A DNA stretch of 64,000 bases from Chimaeribacter californicus (GCF_002858675.1 NZ_PJZF01000010.1:62001-126000), one strand, 5' to 3'. Shown: positions 27,599 through 39,676, counted from the stretch's first letter. Notes: generated by a model from the sequence alone, not told the origin. A program made the numbers and translations.

Positions 27599-27659
27599 AG
27601 TGATTATCACTGACGCGATAATGTAGTCACATTGTAGTCACAGGCTATTTTTGAATCAA
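27599..27659 (-). promoter_or_regulatory. Toxin-antitoxin promoter and candidate operators
   Basis: On the minus strand -35 TTGATT (27659-27654), 17-base spacer, -10 TACAAT (27636-27631). The -10 lies in a tandem repeat (TGTAGTCACAT, 27622-27632, and TGTAGTCACAG, 27633-27643). Between promoter and gene lies a perfect 13-bp palindrome, AGTGATTATCACT (27599-27611). The palindrome is the likelier antitoxin operator. Confidence 0.65.
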
Positions 27660-27684
27660 TAGTAACTTATCTTCTCACCCCCAA

Positions 27685-27711
27685 CAAAAAAACCCGCCGG
27701 GGCGGGTTTTT
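27685..27711 (-). terminator. Terminator of the glycogen operon after glgP
   Basis: ACCCGCC (27692-27698), GG loop, GGCGGGT (27701-27707), flanked by A7 on the left and T5 on the right. On the minus strand it ends glgP transcription 31 bases past the stop. Confidence 0.85.
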
Positions 27712-27741
27712 GACTGTAGGGCTACCAGGCAAGGCGCCCGG

Positions 27742-30189
27742 TCAGAGTTTTACCGGTTTGATGTGCCAGATCTCGTCGGCGTACTCCTGGATGGTGCGGT
27801 CGGCGGAGAAATAGCCCATGTTGGCGATGTTCAGCAAGGCGCGGCGGGTCCACTCTTCCGGTTGCTGGTAGAGCTCGTCCACTTTGTCCTGGGTGTCCAC
27901 ATAGCTGCGGTAATCGGCCAGCAGTTGATAGTAGTCCCCAAGGTTGACCAGCGAATCAAACAGGTTGCTGTAGCGTTTGGGTTCACTGGGGCTGAAGACG
28001 CCGGTAGCAATCTGCGTCAGCACCTGATGCAGTTCGTGGTCCTGCTCATAATACTGGTGCGGGTTGTAGCCATTGCGGCGCAGTGCCTCCACCTCTTCGG
28101 TGGTATTGCCGAAGATAAAGATATTCTCCTCACCCACATGCTCCAGCATCTCGACGTTTGCGCCATCCAGCGTGCCGATGGTCAGCGCGCCGTTCAGGGC
28201 AAATTTCATGTTACTGGTGCCGGAGGCCTCGGTACCGGCCAGCGAGATCTGTTCGGAAAGATCGGCCGCCGGGATGATCAACTGCGCCAGGCTGACGCTG
28301 TAGTTCGGGATGAACACCACTTTCAGTTTGGCGTGGGCGCGTGGATCGTTGTTGATCACCTGCGCCACGTCGTTGATCAGGCGGATAACCTGCTTGGCCG
28401 CATAGTAAGCCGAGGCCGCCTTGCCGGCGAAAATCACCGTGCGCGGCACCCAGTCACGTTCCGGCTCAGCCAGAATGCGGTTATAGCGGGTGATGACGTG
28501 CAGCACGTTAAGCAGCTGGCGCTTGTACTCATGGATGCGTTTGATCTGCACATCAAACATCGAGGCCGCGTTCACCACGGTGTTCAGCTGGCGGGCGATG
28601 TAAACCGCCAGCCGCCGTTTGTTCTCCAGCTTCGCCTTTTGCAGCGCCTGCAGGAAACTCGGGTAGTCCACGTTCTGCTTCAGCTCGCTGAGCTGGCTGA
28701 GATCGGTACGCCAGGTCTGGCCGATGCTGTCATCCAGCACTGACGCCAGCGACGGGTTGGCCAGCGCCAGCCAGCGCCGTGGCGTTACCCCGTTGGTTTT
28801 GTTGCAGAAACGGTCTGGGTAGAGGCGGGCGAAGTCCGCAAACAGCGACTGCACCATCAGTTCCGAATGCAGCCCGGAGACGCCGTTGACCTTGTGGCTG
28901 GCGATCACCGCCAGCCAGGCCATACGTACCCGGCGGCCGTGGTTCTCATCGATGATCGAAACACGCGCCTGAAGATCCAGATCCTCCGGGGCCTCTTCCG
29001 CGACAAACTTCAGAAAATGCTCGTTGATCTCGAAGATCAGTTGCAGGTGGCGCGGCAGGATCTTGCCGAGCATGTCCACCGGCCAGGTCTCCAGCGCCTC
29101 TGTCATCAGCGTGTGGTTGGTGTAGGAGAAGACGCGGCTGGTGACGTCCCAGGCTTTCTGCCAACTGAATTTATGATCGTCAATCAGCAGGCGCATCAGT
29201 TCAGGGATCGCCAGCACCGGGTGGGTGTCGTTCAGGTGAATGGCGATCTTATCGGCGAGGTTTTCAAAGGTCTGGTGCATCATCCAGTGGCGGTTAAGGA
29301 TGTCCTGCACCGTGGCAGAGACCAGGAAATACTCCTGCCGCAGCCGCAGTTCGCGCCCGGAATAGGTGGAGTCATCCGGGTAGAGCACCCGCGACACGTT
29401 CTCCGAGTGGTTTTTGTCTTCCACTGCCGCGAAGTAGTCACCCTGGTTAAACTTACCGAGGTTGATTTCGTTACTCGCCTGCGCGCCCCAGAGCCGCAGG
29501 GTGTTGGCGGCGTCAGTGTCAAACCCGGGGATGACCTGATCATAGGCGCAGGCCAGGATTTCCTCCGTCTCCAGCCAGCGGGTTTTGGCCCCCTCCTGCT
29601 GGATGCGGCCGCCGAAGCGCACTTTGTAACGGGTATTGTGGCGCGGGAACTCCCATGGGTTGCCATATTCCAGCCAGTTGTCCGGCGATTCTTTCTGTTC
29701 GCCGTTCACAATCTTCTGCGCGAACATGCCGTACTCATAGCGGATGCCGTAACCGCGCCCCGGCAGGCCGAGGGTCGCCAGCGAGTCGAGGAAGCAGGCC
29801 GCCAGCCGCCCCAGGCCGCCGTTGCCGAGGCCGGGGTCGTTCTCTTCCTCAATCAGTTCGTTCAGGTCCAGCCCCATCTCATTCAGCGCCTGACGGAGAT
29901 CGTCAAAGATGCCCATTGAAAGCAGTGCATTGGAAAGCGTGCGGCCCAGCAGGAACTCCATGGAGAGGTAGTAAACCTGGCGCACATCCTGCGACAACTG
30001 GGCGCGGTTAGAACGCAGCCAGCGCTCAACCATGCGGTCGCGTACCGCATACAGGGAGGCGTTGAGCCAGTCGTGCTTGGTGGCCACAGACGGATCTTTG
30101 CCCACCATAAACATCAGCTTATACGCAATAGAGTGCTTGAGTGCTTCAACGCTGACGGTGGGTGAAGTGTAGTTAAAAGGTGAAGTCAT
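27742..30189 (-). CDS. glgP: Glycogen phosphorylase GlgP
   Basis: GT35 enzyme releasing glucose 1-phosphate from glycogen outer chains. 815 residues, exactly the E. coli length. The pyridoxal-phosphate Lys is in [34 protein letters not shown] and [15 protein letters not shown] are intact. The ATG at 30189 ([10 protein letters not shown]) matches homologues; a start 6 codons earlier is possible but not conserved. Last gene of glgBXCAP, 130 bases after glgA. It differs from MalP in this window by substrate (glycogen versus short maltodextrins). Confidence 0.96.
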   Translation of the reverse strand: MTSPFNYTSPTVSVEALKHSIAYKLMFMVGKDPSVATKHDWLNASLYAVRDRMVERWLRSNRAQLSQDVRQVYYLSMEFLLGRTLSNALLSMGIFDDLRQALNEMGLDLNELIEEENDPGLGNGGLGRLAACFLDSLATLGLPGRGYGIRYEYGMFAQKIVNGEQKESPDNWLEYGNPWEFPRHNTRYKVRFGGRIQQEGAKTRWLETEEILACAYDQVIPGFDTDAANTLRLWGAQASNEINLGKFNQGDYFAAVEDKNHSENVSRVLYPDDSTYSGRELRLRQEYFLVSATVQDILNRHWMMHQTFENLADKIAIHLNDTHPVLAIPELMRLLIDDHKFSWQKAWDVTSRVFSYTNHTLMTEALETWPVDMLGKILPRHLQLIFEINEHFLKFVAEEAPEDLDLQARVSIIDENHGRRVRMAWLAVIASHKVNGVSGLHSELMVQSLFADFARLYPDRFCNKTNGVTPRRWLALANPSLASVLDDSIGQTWRTDLSQLSELKQNVDYPSFLQALQKAKLENKRRLAVYIARQLNTVVNAASMFDVQIKRIHEYKRQLLNVLHVITRYNRILAEPERDWVPRTVIFAGKAASAYYAAKQVIRLINDVAQVINNDPRAHAKLKVVFIPNYSVSLAQLIIPAADLSEQISLAGTEASGTSNMKFALNGALTIGTLDGANVEMLEHVGEENIFIFGNTTEEVEALRRNGYNPHQYYEQDHELHQVLTQIATGVFSPSEPKRYSNLFDSLVNLGDYYQLLADYRSYVDTQDKVDELYQQPEEWTRRALLNIANMGYFSADRTIQEYADEIWHIKPVKL

Positions 30190-30319
30190 AGCGTTTCCCA
30201 TCCACATGAATACTGCAACCGCTCAATGACATAGCCACGCCGCCCAAATGTACGGCGTGGCCCAGACGTGCCTTGATCTTTACAGGACGTGCCTGCCGCG
30301 CGGGGCCGGCACGCCGGCA

Positions 30320-31756
30320 TTACTTCAGTAAACGTGTATACAACAGGTTGTAGGCGTGTGCGGCCACCTGCCAGGTGAAGTCCAGGCTCATGGCGTGTTG
30401 TTGCACGTGCCGCCAGTGTTTTTGCCGCGTCCAGAGCACCATGGCGCGGCGTACCGCCTGGCTCAGCGACTCCGGCGTGCTGTCTTCAAACACAAAGCCG
30501 CTGGCGGTGCCGTCGGCCAGGTTTTCCAGTGAGCAGTCCACCACGGTGTCCGCCAGCCCGCCGGTGCGGCGCACCAGCGGCAGCGTGCCATATTTCAGGC
30601 CGTAAAGCTGGGTCAGCCCGCACGGCTCAAAACGGCTCGGCACCAGGATCACGTCCGCCCCGCCGATGATGCGGTGGGAAAACGCCTCGTGGTAGCCAAT
30701 CTGCACCCCGACCTGGCCGGGGTAATCGGCGGCGGCAGCCAGGAATGCCTGTTGCAGCACCGCATCCCCGGCACCGAGGATCACCATCTGCCCGCCCTGC
30801 TCAAGGATGCCCGGCAGCGCGCCCAGCACCAGATCCAGCCCTTTCTGGCTGGTCAGGCGGCTCACGACCGAAAACACCGGTTTGGTGTCATCGACGTCCA
30901 GCCCCATCACCCGTTGCAGGTAGGCTTTGTTGATCGCTTTTGCCTTGAGGTTCTCGGCACTGTAGCGCGCCGACAGCAGGATGTCGGTTTGCGGGTCCCA
31001 GATCGCCTCATCCACCCCGTTCAGGATGCCGCTTAGCCGCCCTTCGCTCTCGCGCTCCTGTAACAGGCCTTCCATGCCGTAGCCAAAGGCCGGCAGGGTG
31101 ATCTCATGGGCATAGGTCGGGCTGACGGCCGTAATGTGGTCAGCAAAGAACAGCCCGGCCTTGAGGAAAGAGATCTGGCCATAAAACTCCAGCCCGTAGA
31201 CCTGGAAGAACGACTCCGGGATTTGCAGCTCATGCAGGTGAACGGCAGAGAACAGCCCCTGATAGGCGAGGTTATGCACCGTGAACACGGTTTTCACCGG
31301 GTGGCCGCGCGCGGCGATGTAGGCGCACGCCATGCCGGCATGCCAGTCATGGGCATGCACAATGTCCGGCGTCCAGAAGTTGTCCAGCCCCAGCGCCAGC
31401 TCACTGGCGATCCAGCCCAGCAGCGCAAAGCGCCGGTGGTTGTCGGGGTAAGCATACAGCGACTGGTCATGGTACGGGCTGCCGGCGCGGTCAAACAGCG
31501 CCGGTGCATCAATCACATAGACCCCCACGCCGCGGAAGTGGCCGAAACGCACCCCCACCGGCCCGGCAAAGGTCTCAATATTACGCACCAGTTCGGTGTC
31601 CGGGATACCCTGCATAATGTCAGGGAAGCCGGGTATTAACACGCGGACGTCGGTACCCTCCGCTATCTGAGCGGCGGGCAGCGCACCGGTTACATCTGCC
31701 AACCCGCCGGTTTTCAGCAGGGGGAAAAGCTCAGAACACACATGTAAAACCTGCAT
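30320..31756 (-). CDS. glgA: Glycogen synthase GlgA
   Basis: GT5 enzyme adding glucose from ADP-glucose to growing glycogen. 478 residues. The ADP-glucose-binding KTGGLADV motif has Lys15; the VHAHDWHAG segment and the C-terminal [17 protein letters not shown] with its catalytic Glu are present. The ATG at 31756 ([12 protein letters not shown]) has AGGAG 6 bases upstream. Separated from glgC by 138 bases that contain a terminator-like hairpin, so glgA may be partly uncoupled from glgBXC. Confidence 0.96.
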   Translation of the reverse strand: MQVLHVCSELFPLLKTGGLADVTGALPAAQIAEGTDVRVLIPGFPDIMQGIPDTELVRNIETFAGPVGVRFGHFRGVGVYVIDAPALFDRAGSPYHDQSLYAYPDNHRRFALLGWIASELALGLDNFWTPDIVHAHDWHAGMACAYIAARGHPVKTVFTVHNLAYQGLFSAVHLHELQIPESFFQVYGLEFYGQISFLKAGLFFADHITAVSPTYAHEITLPAFGYGMEGLLQERESEGRLSGILNGVDEAIWDPQTDILLSARYSAENLKAKAINKAYLQRVMGLDVDDTKPVFSVVSRLTSQKGLDLVLGALPGILEQGGQMVILGAGDAVLQQAFLAAAADYPGQVGVQIGYHEAFSHRIIGGADVILVPSRFEPCGLTQLYGLKYGTLPLVRRTGGLADTVVDCSLENLADGTASGFVFEDSTPESLSQAVRRAMVLWTRQKHWRHVQQHAMSLDFTWQVAAHAYNLLYTRLLK

Positions 31757-31822
31757 CGTCGCTCCTGATTGTCGGCTCCGGCGCCTCTGCGACCGGACAT
31801 CAACGTAAGACATTCTGGGGGG

Positions 31823-31859
31823 CGAAAAAGCCCGCGGCGGCTCCTGGTGCCGCGGGCCT
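31823..31859 (-). terminator. Terminator-like hairpin between glgC and glgA
   Basis: On the minus strand GCCCGCGGC (31857-31849), a 10-base loop and GCCGCGGGC (31838-31830) give a 9-bp perfect stem followed by TTTTT (31829-31825). It lies inside the operon, 36 bases after glgC, and would attenuate read-through into glgA and glgP. Confidence 0.75.
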
Positions 31860-31894
31860 GGCTTCACCCAAGCTGTTGCGCTTCCCGGCAGTGG

Positions 31895-33190
31895 TTACTG
31901 CGCGCGTTCGCCTTCCAACCTGGCCAGCATCGCCCGGGTTACTAATACAATTCCTTCGTCAGACCGGTAAAAACGGCGGCTGTCCTCGTCCGCGTTCTCC
32001 CCGATCACCATGCCCTCAGGAATATGGCAGGCACGGTCAATGATGCAGCGCCGTAAACGGCAGGAGCGGCCGATGTTCACGTCCGGCAGCAGCACCGATG
32101 AATCAATAGTACAAAATGAATTGACCCGCACCCGTGGGAACAGCACCGAATGCACCACCACCGAGCCGGAGACGATACAGCCGCCTGACACCAGGGAGTT
32201 CATGGTCATGCCGTGGCTGCCGGAGCGATCCTGGACAAATTTCGCCGGCGGCAGCGGTTCCATATGGGTACGTATCGGCCAGCGGCGGTCATACATGTCC
32301 AGCTCCGGGGTGACCGAAGCGAGATCAAGGTTGGCGCGCCAGTAGGCATGCAGCGTCCCGACGTCACGCCAGTACGGCTTGGCATTGGCGCTGGAGGTCA
32401 CGCAGGAGAGCGTAAACGGGTGCGCCCAGGCTTTGCCCTGCTGGGTGATTTTCGGGATCAGGTCTTTGCCGAAGTCCCTGTCAGACTCCGGCAGCTGGCG
32501 ATCTTCCTCCAGCAGCCGGAACAGGAAATCGGCATTAAAAATGTAGATGCCCATGCTCGCCAGCGCCAGGTCAGGATTCCCCGGCATCGCCGGTGGATTG
32601 GCTGGTTTTTCAACAAAGTCGCGTACGCGCCCCTCTTCATCCACATGGATCACGCCGAAATCGCGCGCTTCCGCGATCGGCACCGGCATACAGGCCACGG
32701 TACACTCCGCGTCTTTTTGCACGTGGTCGATCAGCATGCGCGAGTAATCCATCTTGTAGATGTGGTCACCCGCCAGGATCACGATGTACTTGGCTTCGTA
32801 GCGCCGGATGATGTCCAGGTTCTGGTAGACCGCATCCGCCGTGCCTTTGTACCAGTTGTCTTCTTCGTTGCGCTGCTGGGCGGGCAACAGGTCAACAAAC
32901 TCGTTCATCTCCTCGTTAAGGAACGACCAGCCGCGCTGGATATGCTGCACCAGGGTATGCGACTGGTACTGGGTGATGATGCCGATGCGCCGGATGCCGG
33001 AGTTCAGGCAGTTCGACAGGGCAAAATCGATAATACGGAATTTACCGCCAAAGTGGACGGCGGGTTTTGCACGGGTAGAGGTCAGATCTTTCAGCCGCGA
33101 GCCACGGCCCCCGGCCAGGATCAGCGCCACCGAATCGGCGGGCAGTTGCCTGGCCAGCATCAAGGCATCTTCGTTATCGAACTTAACCAT
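31895..33190 (-). CDS. glgC: Glucose-1-phosphate adenylyltransferase GlgC
   Basis: ADP-glucose pyrophosphorylase, the committed and allosterically controlled step of glycogen synthesis. 431 residues. The N-terminal nucleotidyltransferase motif is [28 protein letters not shown] carries the fructose-1,6-bisphosphate-binding Lys; the substrate region [11 protein letters not shown] is followed by a left-handed beta-helix C-terminal domain. The ATG at 33190 lies 20 bases after glgX. Regulation by FBP (activator) and AMP (inhibitor) is known for the enterobacterial enzyme. Confidence 0.96.
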   Translation of the reverse strand: MVKFDNEDALMLARQLPADSVALILAGGRGSRLKDLTSTRAKPAVHFGGKFRIIDFALSNCLNSGIRRIGIITQYQSHTLVQHIQRGWSFLNEEMNEFVDLLPAQQRNEEDNWYKGTADAVYQNLDIIRRYEAKYIVILAGDHIYKMDYSRMLIDHVQKDAECTVACMPVPIAEARDFGVIHVDEEGRVRDFVEKPANPPAMPGNPDLALASMGIYIFNADFLFRLLEEDRQLPESDRDFGKDLIPKITQQGKAWAHPFTLSCVTSSANAKPYWRDVGTLHAYWRANLDLASVTPELDMYDRRWPIRTHMEPLPPAKFVQDRSGSHGMTMNSLVSGGCIVSGSVVVHSVLFPRVRVNSFCTIDSSVLLPDVNIGRSCRLRRCIIDRACHIPEGMVIGENADEDSRRFYRSDEGIVLVTRAMLARLEGERAQ

Positions 33191-33210
33191 GGCTGACTCC
33201 TTTTCTTTTT

Positions 33211-35196
33211 TTATTCCCGCGCAAACACGCAGAGGGCCCGCGCGGGTGCATGCCAGAGCCCATGCTCCGGACGGTTTTCATCCTGATTAAACGGGTCAAC
33301 CGCCTCCCAGGCGCCCGGTGGTAATGCGATGTCATCGTTGCGCTCTGACGCATTGATGGCCAGCAACCATTTGCCTGACAGCAGGATTTGCAGCCGTTGC
33401 TGCGGCCCCCGCTCCCAGCGCTGCACGGTCATCGGCTGCCCCTCCCCGTTCAGCCACTGCACATCGTTGCGGTTGTCCTGCCACCATTCCCCATGCTGCA
33501 AGGCGGGGATCTGGCGGCGCAGGCGCAACAGCGCAGCGGTAAAGTCGGTCAGGGAGGTGTCTGCGTCCGCCCAGTTGAGCCAGGTCAGTTCATTGTCCTG
33601 ACAGTAGGCGTTGTTATTGCCCTGCTGGCTCTGTCCCTGCTCATCGCCGGCCAGCAACATCGGCGTGCCATGCGCCAGTAACAGGGTGGTCAGCAGGGCA
33701 CGCTGCGAACGGCGGCGGCGTGTTTTGACCGCCTCGTCAGCATCCAGCCCTTCATGGCCGTGGTTGTTACTGTGGTTCTCACTGGTTCCGTCACGGTTGT
33801 GCTCACCGTTTGACTGGTTATGTTTATGGTTAAAACTCACGGTGTCCTGCAGGGTGAAGCCGTCATGGGCCGTGAGCATATTGATGGCGGCGATTGGCTG
33901 CCGCCCGTCGTGCCCGAAATAGTCCTGGGAGCCGGAAAACCGGGTGGCGAACTGCCCCAGCGGCAGGTGCCCCTGTAACCAGAAGCGGCGGACATCATCC
34001 CGGAAGCGGTCGTTCCACTCGGCAAACGGCGCGGGGAAGTTGCCCAGCTGGTAGCCGCCGAGGCCGATGTCCCACGGCTCCGCGATCAGTTTGCATTGGG
34101 AGATGGCCGGGTCGGCCAGCATCGCCTTAAACAGCGGCGCCTCTCTGGAGAAGGCCGGGGTGCGCCCCATGATTGGCGCGAGGTCAAAGCGGAAACCGTC
34201 AACGTGGCACTCCTCCAGCCAGTAGCGCATACAGCCGATGGCCCATGCCACCGTCTCCTGATCCAGGAGCCGGATGGCGTTGCCGCAACCGGTCATGTTG
34301 TCGTAGTCGCCGTTGTCGTGCAGCCAGTAGTAACTTTTGTTGTCCAGCCCGCGCAGGGAAAGCGTCGGGCCGGTGAGGTCAATTTCTGCGGTGTGGTTAA
34401 AGACGATATCGAGGATCACCTCAATGCCGTGTTTGTGCAGCGTTTTAACCGCGTCCCGGAACTCATTAATCGCCGCGCCCGGCTCCGGCCGGCTGGCGTA
34501 GCGGGGCTCCACGGCATAGAGCGCCAGCGGGTTGTAGCCCCAGTAGTTGCTCAGCCCCTCGCGCTGCAACCGCGGCTCATCCGCGAAATGCTGGATCGGC
34601 AGCAGCTCCAGCGCAGTGATGCCCAGATCGGTGAGGTGTTTAATCATCACCGGGTGCGCCAGCGCCGCATAGGTGCCGCGAAGCGCCTCGGGGATCTCCG
34701 GGTGGCACTTGGTCAGCCCGCGCACATGCGCTTCATAGATCACGGTCTGCCCCCACGGCGTGCGCAGCGGGGCATCCCCTTCCCAGTCATACTCCGGGGC
34801 GACCACCACGCTTTTCGGCGCGACGGCGGCGCTGTCCTGCTCATCCGGCTGATCCCACCCGCCGTGCAGGAGCGGGTCGTCCGGTACGTCGCCCTCAACT
34901 GCACGGGCGCACGGGTCGAGGAGCAATTTATGCGGGTTAAAGCGGTGGCCGTTGTGCGGCTCAAACGGGCCGGACGCACGAAAACCGTAACGCAGGCCGG
35001 GCTTGCCGTCCGGCAGGAAGCCGTGCCACCAGTTGCCGGTGCGGCCCGGCAGCGGCAGCCGCTGCTCGTTGCCGTCATCATCAAACACACAGAGTTCAAT
35101 GTTGGTGGCATGGGCCGAAAACACGCTGAAATTGATGCCGTGCTGATCAACCTGCGCGCCGGCCGGTTCGGGCCTGCCTGGTTCCAACGCCGTCAT
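33211..35196 (-). CDS. glgX: Glycogen debranching enzyme GlgX
   Basis: GH13 isoamylase-type debranching enzyme that hydrolyses alpha-1,6 branches of phosphorylase-limited glycogen. 661 residues. An N-terminal CBM48 domain (about 1-120) precedes the (beta/alpha)8 domain with [18 protein letters not shown] (nucleophile Asp), LIAEPWD (acid Glu) and TAHDGF (stabilising Asp). Overlaps glgB by 4 bases (ATGA) and sits 20 bases before glgC, so the genes are tightly coupled. Confidence 0.96.
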   Translation of the reverse strand: MTALEPGRPEPAGAQVDQHGINFSVFSAHATNIELCVFDDDGNEQRLPLPGRTGNWWHGFLPDGKPGLRYGFRASGPFEPHNGHRFNPHKLLLDPCARAVEGDVPDDPLLHGGWDQPDEQDSAAVAPKSVVVAPEYDWEGDAPLRTPWGQTVIYEAHVRGLTKCHPEIPEALRGTYAALAHPVMIKHLTDLGITALELLPIQHFADEPRLQREGLSNYWGYNPLALYAVEPRYASRPEPGAAINEFRDAVKTLHKHGIEVILDIVFNHTAEIDLTGPTLSLRGLDNKSYYWLHDNGDYDNMTGCGNAIRLLDQETVAWAIGCMRYWLEECHVDGFRFDLAPIMGRTPAFSREAPLFKAMLADPAISQCKLIAEPWDIGLGGYQLGNFPAPFAEWNDRFRDDVRRFWLQGHLPLGQFATRFSGSQDYFGHDGRQPIAAINMLTAHDGFTLQDTVSFNHKHNQSNGEHNRDGTSENHSNNHGHEGLDADEAVKTRRRRSQRALLTTLLLAHGTPMLLAGDEQGQSQQGNNNAYCQDNELTWLNWADADTSLTDFTAALLRLRRQIPALQHGEWWQDNRNDVQWLNGEGQPMTVQRWERGPQQRLQILLSGKWLLAINASERNDDIALPPGAWEAVDPFNQDENRPEHGLWHAPARALCVFARE

Positions 35197-37382
35197 CCCA
35201 CCTCCCGGAGCAGGTAAAGCGTCGCCAGCGGCGGAATGGTCAGCACCAGCGAGTGCGGGCGCTGGTGGCTGCCGATCTCGTGGCTTTCAATCAGGCCTTG
35301 ATTGCCGACGTTGCTGCCGCGATAGAATTCCGAGTCAGTGTTGAGGATCTCCCGGTAGGTGCCGGGCGTGTCGATGCCGATGCGGTACTCATAGCGCGGC
35401 ACCGGCGTGAAGTTGCTTACCGCGATCAGCTCATTCCCGGCGCGGTCGCGGCGCACAAAGGCGAATACCGAGTTTTCGCTGTCATCCACCACCAGCCAGT
35501 CAAAGCCCTGCGGCTGGTAATCCAGTTCATACAGCGTCGGCTGCTGCTGGTAAGTGTGGTTGAGGTCGCGCACCAGGTGCTGCACGCCGCTGTGCCAGCC
35601 GTCATAGCCCTCTTCCAGCAGGTGCCAGTCGAGGCTGCTGTCAAAGTCCCACTCACGCCCCTGGGCGAATTCGCAGCCCATAAACAGCAGTTTTTTGCCG
35701 GGGTGCGCCCACATAAAGCCGTAGTAGGCACGCAGGTTGGCGAACTTCTGCCAGGTGTCGCCCGGCATCCGGTCGAGCACCGAGCCTTTGCCGTGCACCA
35801 CTTCATCATGCGAAATCGGCAGCACAAAGTTTTCGGTGTAGGCGTAGAGCATCCCGAAGGTCAGCTGGTTGTGGTGGTGCTTGCGGTAGACCGGGTCGAG
35901 TTTGAAATAGTTGAGGGTGTCGTGCATCCAGCCGAGATTCCACTTGTAGTGGAAGCCCAGCCCACCGGCATCCGGCGGGTTGGTCACGCCCGGGTAGTCC
36001 GTGGACTCCTCCGCCAGCGTCACCGCGCCCGGCAGGGATTTGCCCAGCGTCTGGTTGGTGTAGCGCAGGAAGGCGATCGCCTCGAGGTTTTCCCGCCCGC
36101 CATAGTGGTTCGGCACCCACTGGCCCTCGGCACGGCTGTAGTCGCGGTAGATCATTGAGGCCACCGCATCCACCCGCAGCGCATCGATGCCGTAACGCTC
36201 CACCCAGTAGAAGGCGTTGCCGGCCAGGTAGTTGCGCACCTCGTGGCGGCCATAGTTGTAGATCAGCGTGTTCCAGTCCTGATGGAAGCCTTCGCGCGGG
36301 TCGGCGTACTCATACAGCGCGGTGCCGTCAAACTGCGCCAGGCCGTGCTCGTCCGACGGGAAGTGGCCCGGTACCCAGTCGAGGATGACATTGATACCCG
36401 CCTGGTGCGCCTTGTCGATGAAGGCACGGAACTCCTCCGGCGAGCCGTAACGCCGGGTCGGCGCATACATGCCGAGCGGCTGGTAGCCCCAGCTGCCGTC
36501 AAACGGGTGCTCATTGATCGGCATCAGCTCGATGTGGGTGAAGCCCATCTCTTTGACATAGGGGATCAGCTGGTCGGCCAGTTCGCCGTAGCTCAGCCAG
36601 AAATTATTGTCGGTATGGCGCCGCCAGGAGCCGAGGTGTACCTCATAGATGGAGATCGGCTGGTCGAAATCGTTGGCGCGCTGGCGTTCGGCGGTACGCG
36701 CCACCGGCGACGGCAGCGTGCTTATCAGCGAGGCGGTTTCCGGGCGCATCTGCGCCTCAAAGGCGTAAGGATCGGCTTTCAGCCGGGTGTGGCCGCGGCA
36801 GTCGATGATTTCATATTTATAGAGCTGGCCCGGCGTGACGCCCGGCAGGAACAGCTCCCAGATGCCGTTCTCTTTACGCAGGCGCATCGGGTGGCGGCGG
36901 CCGTCCCAGAAGTTGAACTCCCCGACCACCGAGACGCGGACGGCATTCGGCGCCCAGACGGCAAAACTCACGCCTTCGACGCCGTCAAGCGTGGTGGGGT
37001 GCGCGCCCATGCGCTCATAGGGGCGCAGGTGCGTGCCTTCAGAGAGCAGCCAGATGTCGAGATCCTGCAACAGCGGGCCGAAGCGATACGGGTCTTCTAT
37101 CACTACCGTGTCGTTTTCCCACATCACCTGCAGCTGGTAATGGAAGGAGTTCTTGCGCCGCGGCAACAGCCCGACAAAAAAGCCACGCTCATCCCGGCAG
37201 TGCAGGTTAGCGACTTTCCGGTTGCTTTGGGCGTCAATCACCCAGACTTCACGCGCATCAGGCAGCAGCGCCCGCACCTCCAGCCCGGCAGCCACTTTGT
37301 GCATGCCCAGCAGGGAAAAAGGGTCAGCGTAATGACCGGTAATAAGTTGGTTGATCACATGTTGATCGGGAAGAACTGACAT
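35193..37382 (-). CDS. glgB: 1,4-alpha-glucan branching enzyme GlgB
   Basis: GH13 branching enzyme creating alpha-1,6 links in glycogen. 729 residues, as in E. coli. Two N-terminal CBM48-like beta domains (about 1-220) are followed by the catalytic barrel with [19 protein letters not shown] (nucleophile Asp), [11 protein letters not shown] (acid Glu) and [12 protein letters not shown]. First gene of glgBXCAP. The ATG at 37382 begins [13 protein letters not shown]. Confidence 0.96.
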   Translation of the reverse strand: MSVLPDQHVINQLITGHYADPFSLLGMHKVAAGLEVRALLPDAREVWVIDAQSNRKVANLHCRDERGFFVGLLPRRKNSFHYQLQVMWENDTVVIEDPYRFGPLLQDLDIWLLSEGTHLRPYERMGAHPTTLDGVEGVSFAVWAPNAVRVSVVGEFNFWDGRRHPMRLRKENGIWELFLPGVTPGQLYKYEIIDCRGHTRLKADPYAFEAQMRPETASLISTLPSPVARTAERQRANDFDQPISIYEVHLGSWRRHTDNNFWLSYGELADQLIPYVKEMGFTHIELMPINEHPFDGSWGYQPLGMYAPTRRYGSPEEFRAFIDKAHQAGINVILDWVPGHFPSDEHGLAQFDGTALYEYADPREGFHQDWNTLIYNYGRHEVRNYLAGNAFYWVERYGIDALRVDAVASMIYRDYSRAEGQWVPNHYGGRENLEAIAFLRYTNQTLGKSLPGAVTLAEESTDYPGVTNPPDAGGLGFHYKWNLGWMHDTLNYFKLDPVYRKHHHNQLTFGMLYAYTENFVLPISHDEVVHGKGSVLDRMPGDTWQKFANLRAYYGFMWAHPGKKLLFMGCEFAQGREWDFDSSLDWHLLEEGYDGWHSGVQHLVRDLNHTYQQQPTLYELDYQPQGFDWLVVDDSENSVFAFVRRDRAGNELIAVSNFTPVPRYEYRIGIDTPGTYREILNTDSEFYRGSNVGNQGLIESHEIGSHQRPHSLVLTIPPLATLYLLREVG

Positions 37383-37713
37383 GGCATTTCATCCTGTGAT
37401 TAATGGCAACAATAAAATCAATAAATTCATTAAAGTACCAAATGATCGTCCTGACCCATCATTTCTCTCTTTTATCGTTAAAAGCGTGAGCCATGGCAAT
37501 CATTTACATCTTTTTAAGACTATCCGGATGACGGAAGTGTGGCTGGGCTCATCCTGCTAAGCATAGTCAATGCTTTTAAAGAAACGTGCCAAAGAATAAG
37601 GATTTTTAACGCTGACACCCGGTGGAGAGAAAAGGCAAAAAAAAGGCAGGGAAAACGCAGGCCGGAAAGGGCAAAAAAAGAGGCACCCGCAGGTGCCTCA
37701 TTGACTGTGCCGA
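37383..37713. promoter_or_regulatory. Region upstream of glgB, with the asd terminator
   Basis: 331 bases. The part next to glgB is AT-rich and should hold the glgB promoter, but no clear -35/-10 pair was found. The asd end is purine-rich and carries the asd terminator (listed separately). Small open frames here overlap on both strands, lack ribosome sites and have no recognisable sequence. Confidence 0.5.
37673..37699 (-). terminator. Terminator of asd
   Basis: On the minus strand GAGGCACC (37699-37692), four-base loop, GGTGCCTC (37687-37680), then T7 (37679-37673), 14 bases after the asd stop. Confidence 0.92.
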
Positions 37714-38817
37714 TCAGAGCAGAATGCGCAACATGCGGCGCAACGGCTCGGCCGCGCCCCACAACAGCTGGTCGCCCACGGTAAACGCGGAGAGGTACTC
37801 CGGCCCCATGTTCAGCTTACGCAAACGGCCGACCGGGGTGTTCAGCGTGCCGGTGACGGCCGCCGGGGTCAGCTCACGCACCGTCAGCTCGCGGTCATTC
37901 GGGATCACCCGCACCCAGTCGTTATGGGTCGCCAGCAGGTTTTCAATCTCCGGGATGGAGACATCTTTCTTCATCTTAATGGTGAAGGCCTGGCTGTGGC
38001 AGCGCAGCGCGCCGATGCGCACGCAGAGGCCGTCCACCGGGATAATCGTCTGGGTGTTGAGGATTTTGTTGGTCTCGGCCTGCCCCTTCCACTCTTCTTT
38101 GCTCTGGCCGTTGTCGAGCGCCTTGTCGATCCACGGGATCAGGCTGCCGGCCAGCGGTGCGCCGAACTGCTCGGTCGGCAGGGTGCCGCTGCGGGTCAGC
38201 GCGGTGACTTTGCGCTCGATATCGAGGATCGCCGAGGCCGGGTTCTGCAGCTCTTTTGCCACGTCATTGTGCAGCATGCCCATCTGGGTCAGCAGTTCAC
38301 GCATATGGCGCGCGCCGCCGCCGGAGGCCGCCTGATACGTGGCAACGGACACCCACTCCACCAGATCCTGCGCGAACAGGCCGCCGAGGGACATCAGCAT
38401 CAGGCTCACGGTGCAGTTGCCGCCCACGAAGGTTTTAATACCGCGATCCACACCCTGGCGGATCACATCATGGTTGACTGGGTCAAGGATGATGATGGCA
38501 TCATCGTTCATGCGCAGCGAGGAGGCGGCATCAATCCAGTAACCCTGCCAGCCGCTGGCGCGCAGTTTCGGATAAATTTCGTTGGTGTAGTCCCCGCCCT
38601 GGCAGGTGATGATGATGTCCAGCGCGCGCAGCGCCTCCAGATCGGACGCATCCTGCAAGGTGCCCTGCCGGCCGCCGAAGGCCGGAGCCGCCTGGCCATG
38701 CTGGGAGGTGGAGAAGAAGACCGGACGGATGGCATCGAAATCGCGCTCTTCGACCATGCGTTGCATGAGTACGGAGCCGACCATGCCGCGCCAGCCAACG
38801 AAACCTACATTTTTCAT
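37714..38817 (-). CDS. asd: Aspartate-semialdehyde dehydrogenase Asd
   Basis: NADPH-dependent enzyme making aspartate semialdehyde from aspartyl phosphate, a branch point to lysine, diaminopimelate, methionine and threonine. 367 residues, the E. coli length. Rossmann motif [11 protein letters not shown] at residues 5-15; nucleophile Cys135 in GGNCTVSLM; catalytic His in [10 protein letters not shown]. The ATG at 38817 gives MKNVGFVGW; a longer in-frame extension is not conserved. Monocistronic with its own terminator, divergent from yhgN. Confidence 0.96.
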   Translation of the reverse strand: MKNVGFVGWRGMVGSVLMQRMVEERDFDAIRPVFFSTSQHGQAAPAFGGRQGTLQDASDLEALRALDIIITCQGGDYTNEIYPKLRASGWQGYWIDAASSLRMNDDAIIILDPVNHDVIRQGVDRGIKTFVGGNCTVSLMLMSLGGLFAQDLVEWVSVATYQAASGGGARHMRELLTQMGMLHNDVAKELQNPASAILDIERKVTALTRSGTLPTEQFGAPLAGSLIPWIDKALDNGQSKEEWKGQAETNKILNTQTIIPVDGLCVRIGALRCHSQAFTIKMKKDVSIPEIENLLATHNDWVRVIPNDRELTVRELTPAAVTGTLNTPVGRLRKLNMGPEYLSAFTVGDQLLWGAAEPLRRMLRILL

Positions 38818-39082
38818 AATTGCTTGCCCTGTGGTGTAAGGGGTGAAGAAGAGGGGAAAGGCGTCGAAAACGCCGTATGCCTCCCACCTTACAAAATGTA
38901 TAAGAAGTCGCAAGTGAATTTATTCGATGTCATCGTGCGGGTTAGCAGAGTTGCTAATATACTCCGCGCTGGTGGCGGGGAAGCACGCCGGCAGCGCCCT
39001 GAATTGCAGTATGAATCTTCGCTGCGTTTAAAAATAAAAGAATATTCTGCCGGTCAGGCCGGTGACTTACTCTGAGGTAATA

Positions 39083-39676
39083 ATGACTGAAATGATCGCG
39101 GCAACGGTGTTGCTGTTTTTAATCATGGACCCGCTCGGCAACCTGCCGATTTTTATGTCAGTGCTCAAGCATCTGGAGCCGAAACGTCGCCGGGTGATTG
39201 TGATCCGCGAGATGCTGATCGCGCTGCTGCTGATGCTGGTCTTTTTGTTTGCCGGGGAGAAAATCCTGGCGTTCCTGAACCTGCGCACTGAAACCGTTTC
39301 GATCTCCGGCGGGATTATCCTGTTTTTGATCGCGATTAAGATGATTTTCCCGTCGCATGAGTCCAACAGCACCGGCCTGTCGGCGGGCGAGGAGCCGTTC
39401 CTGGTGCCGCTGGCGATCCCGCTGGTGGCCGGGCCGTCGATTCTGGCGGCGCTGATGCTGCTGTCGCACCAGTACCCGAACCAGCTGTCGCATCTGGTGC
39501 TGGCGCTGCTGATCGCCTGGGGGATTTCGGTGGCGATCCTGATGCTTTCCGATCTCTTCCTGCGCCTGCTGGGCGACAAGGGCGTCAGCGCGCTGGAGCG
39601 GCTGATGGGGCTGATTCTGGTGATGCTCTCTACCCAGATGTTCCTCGACGGCATCCGCGCTTACCTGAAGATTTAG
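39083..39676 (+). CDS. yhgN: MarC-family inner-membrane protein YhgN
   Basis: A 197-residue membrane protein of the MarC/UPF0056 family with about six hydrophobic segments. Conserved features are the N-terminal IMDPLGNLPIFMSVLK, the central GGIILFLIAIKMIFP and PLAIPLVAGPSILA, and the C-terminal LERLMGLILVMLSTQMFLDG. The ATG at 39083 is the conserved start. Function is unknown; the family was once called multidrug-resistance-linked, but no transport activity is established. In E. coli it sits beside gntU; here a fimbrial operon separates it from the gnt genes. Confidence 0.92.
   Translation: MTEMIAATVLLFLIMDPLGNLPIFMSVLKHLEPKRRRVIVIREMLIALLLMLVFLFAGEKILAFLNLRTETVSISGGIILFLIAIKMIFPSHESNSTGLSAGEEPFLVPLAIPLVAGPSILAALMLLSHQYPNQLSHLVLALLIAWGISVAILMLSDLFLRLLGDKGVSALERLMGLILVMLSTQMFLDGIRAYLKI

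Noticed and set aside
37539-37784. Small open frames between asd and glgB on both strands
   Set aside because: They cross the asd terminator, overlap each other antisense and consist of low-complexity Lys/Arg or Ala/Arg residues.
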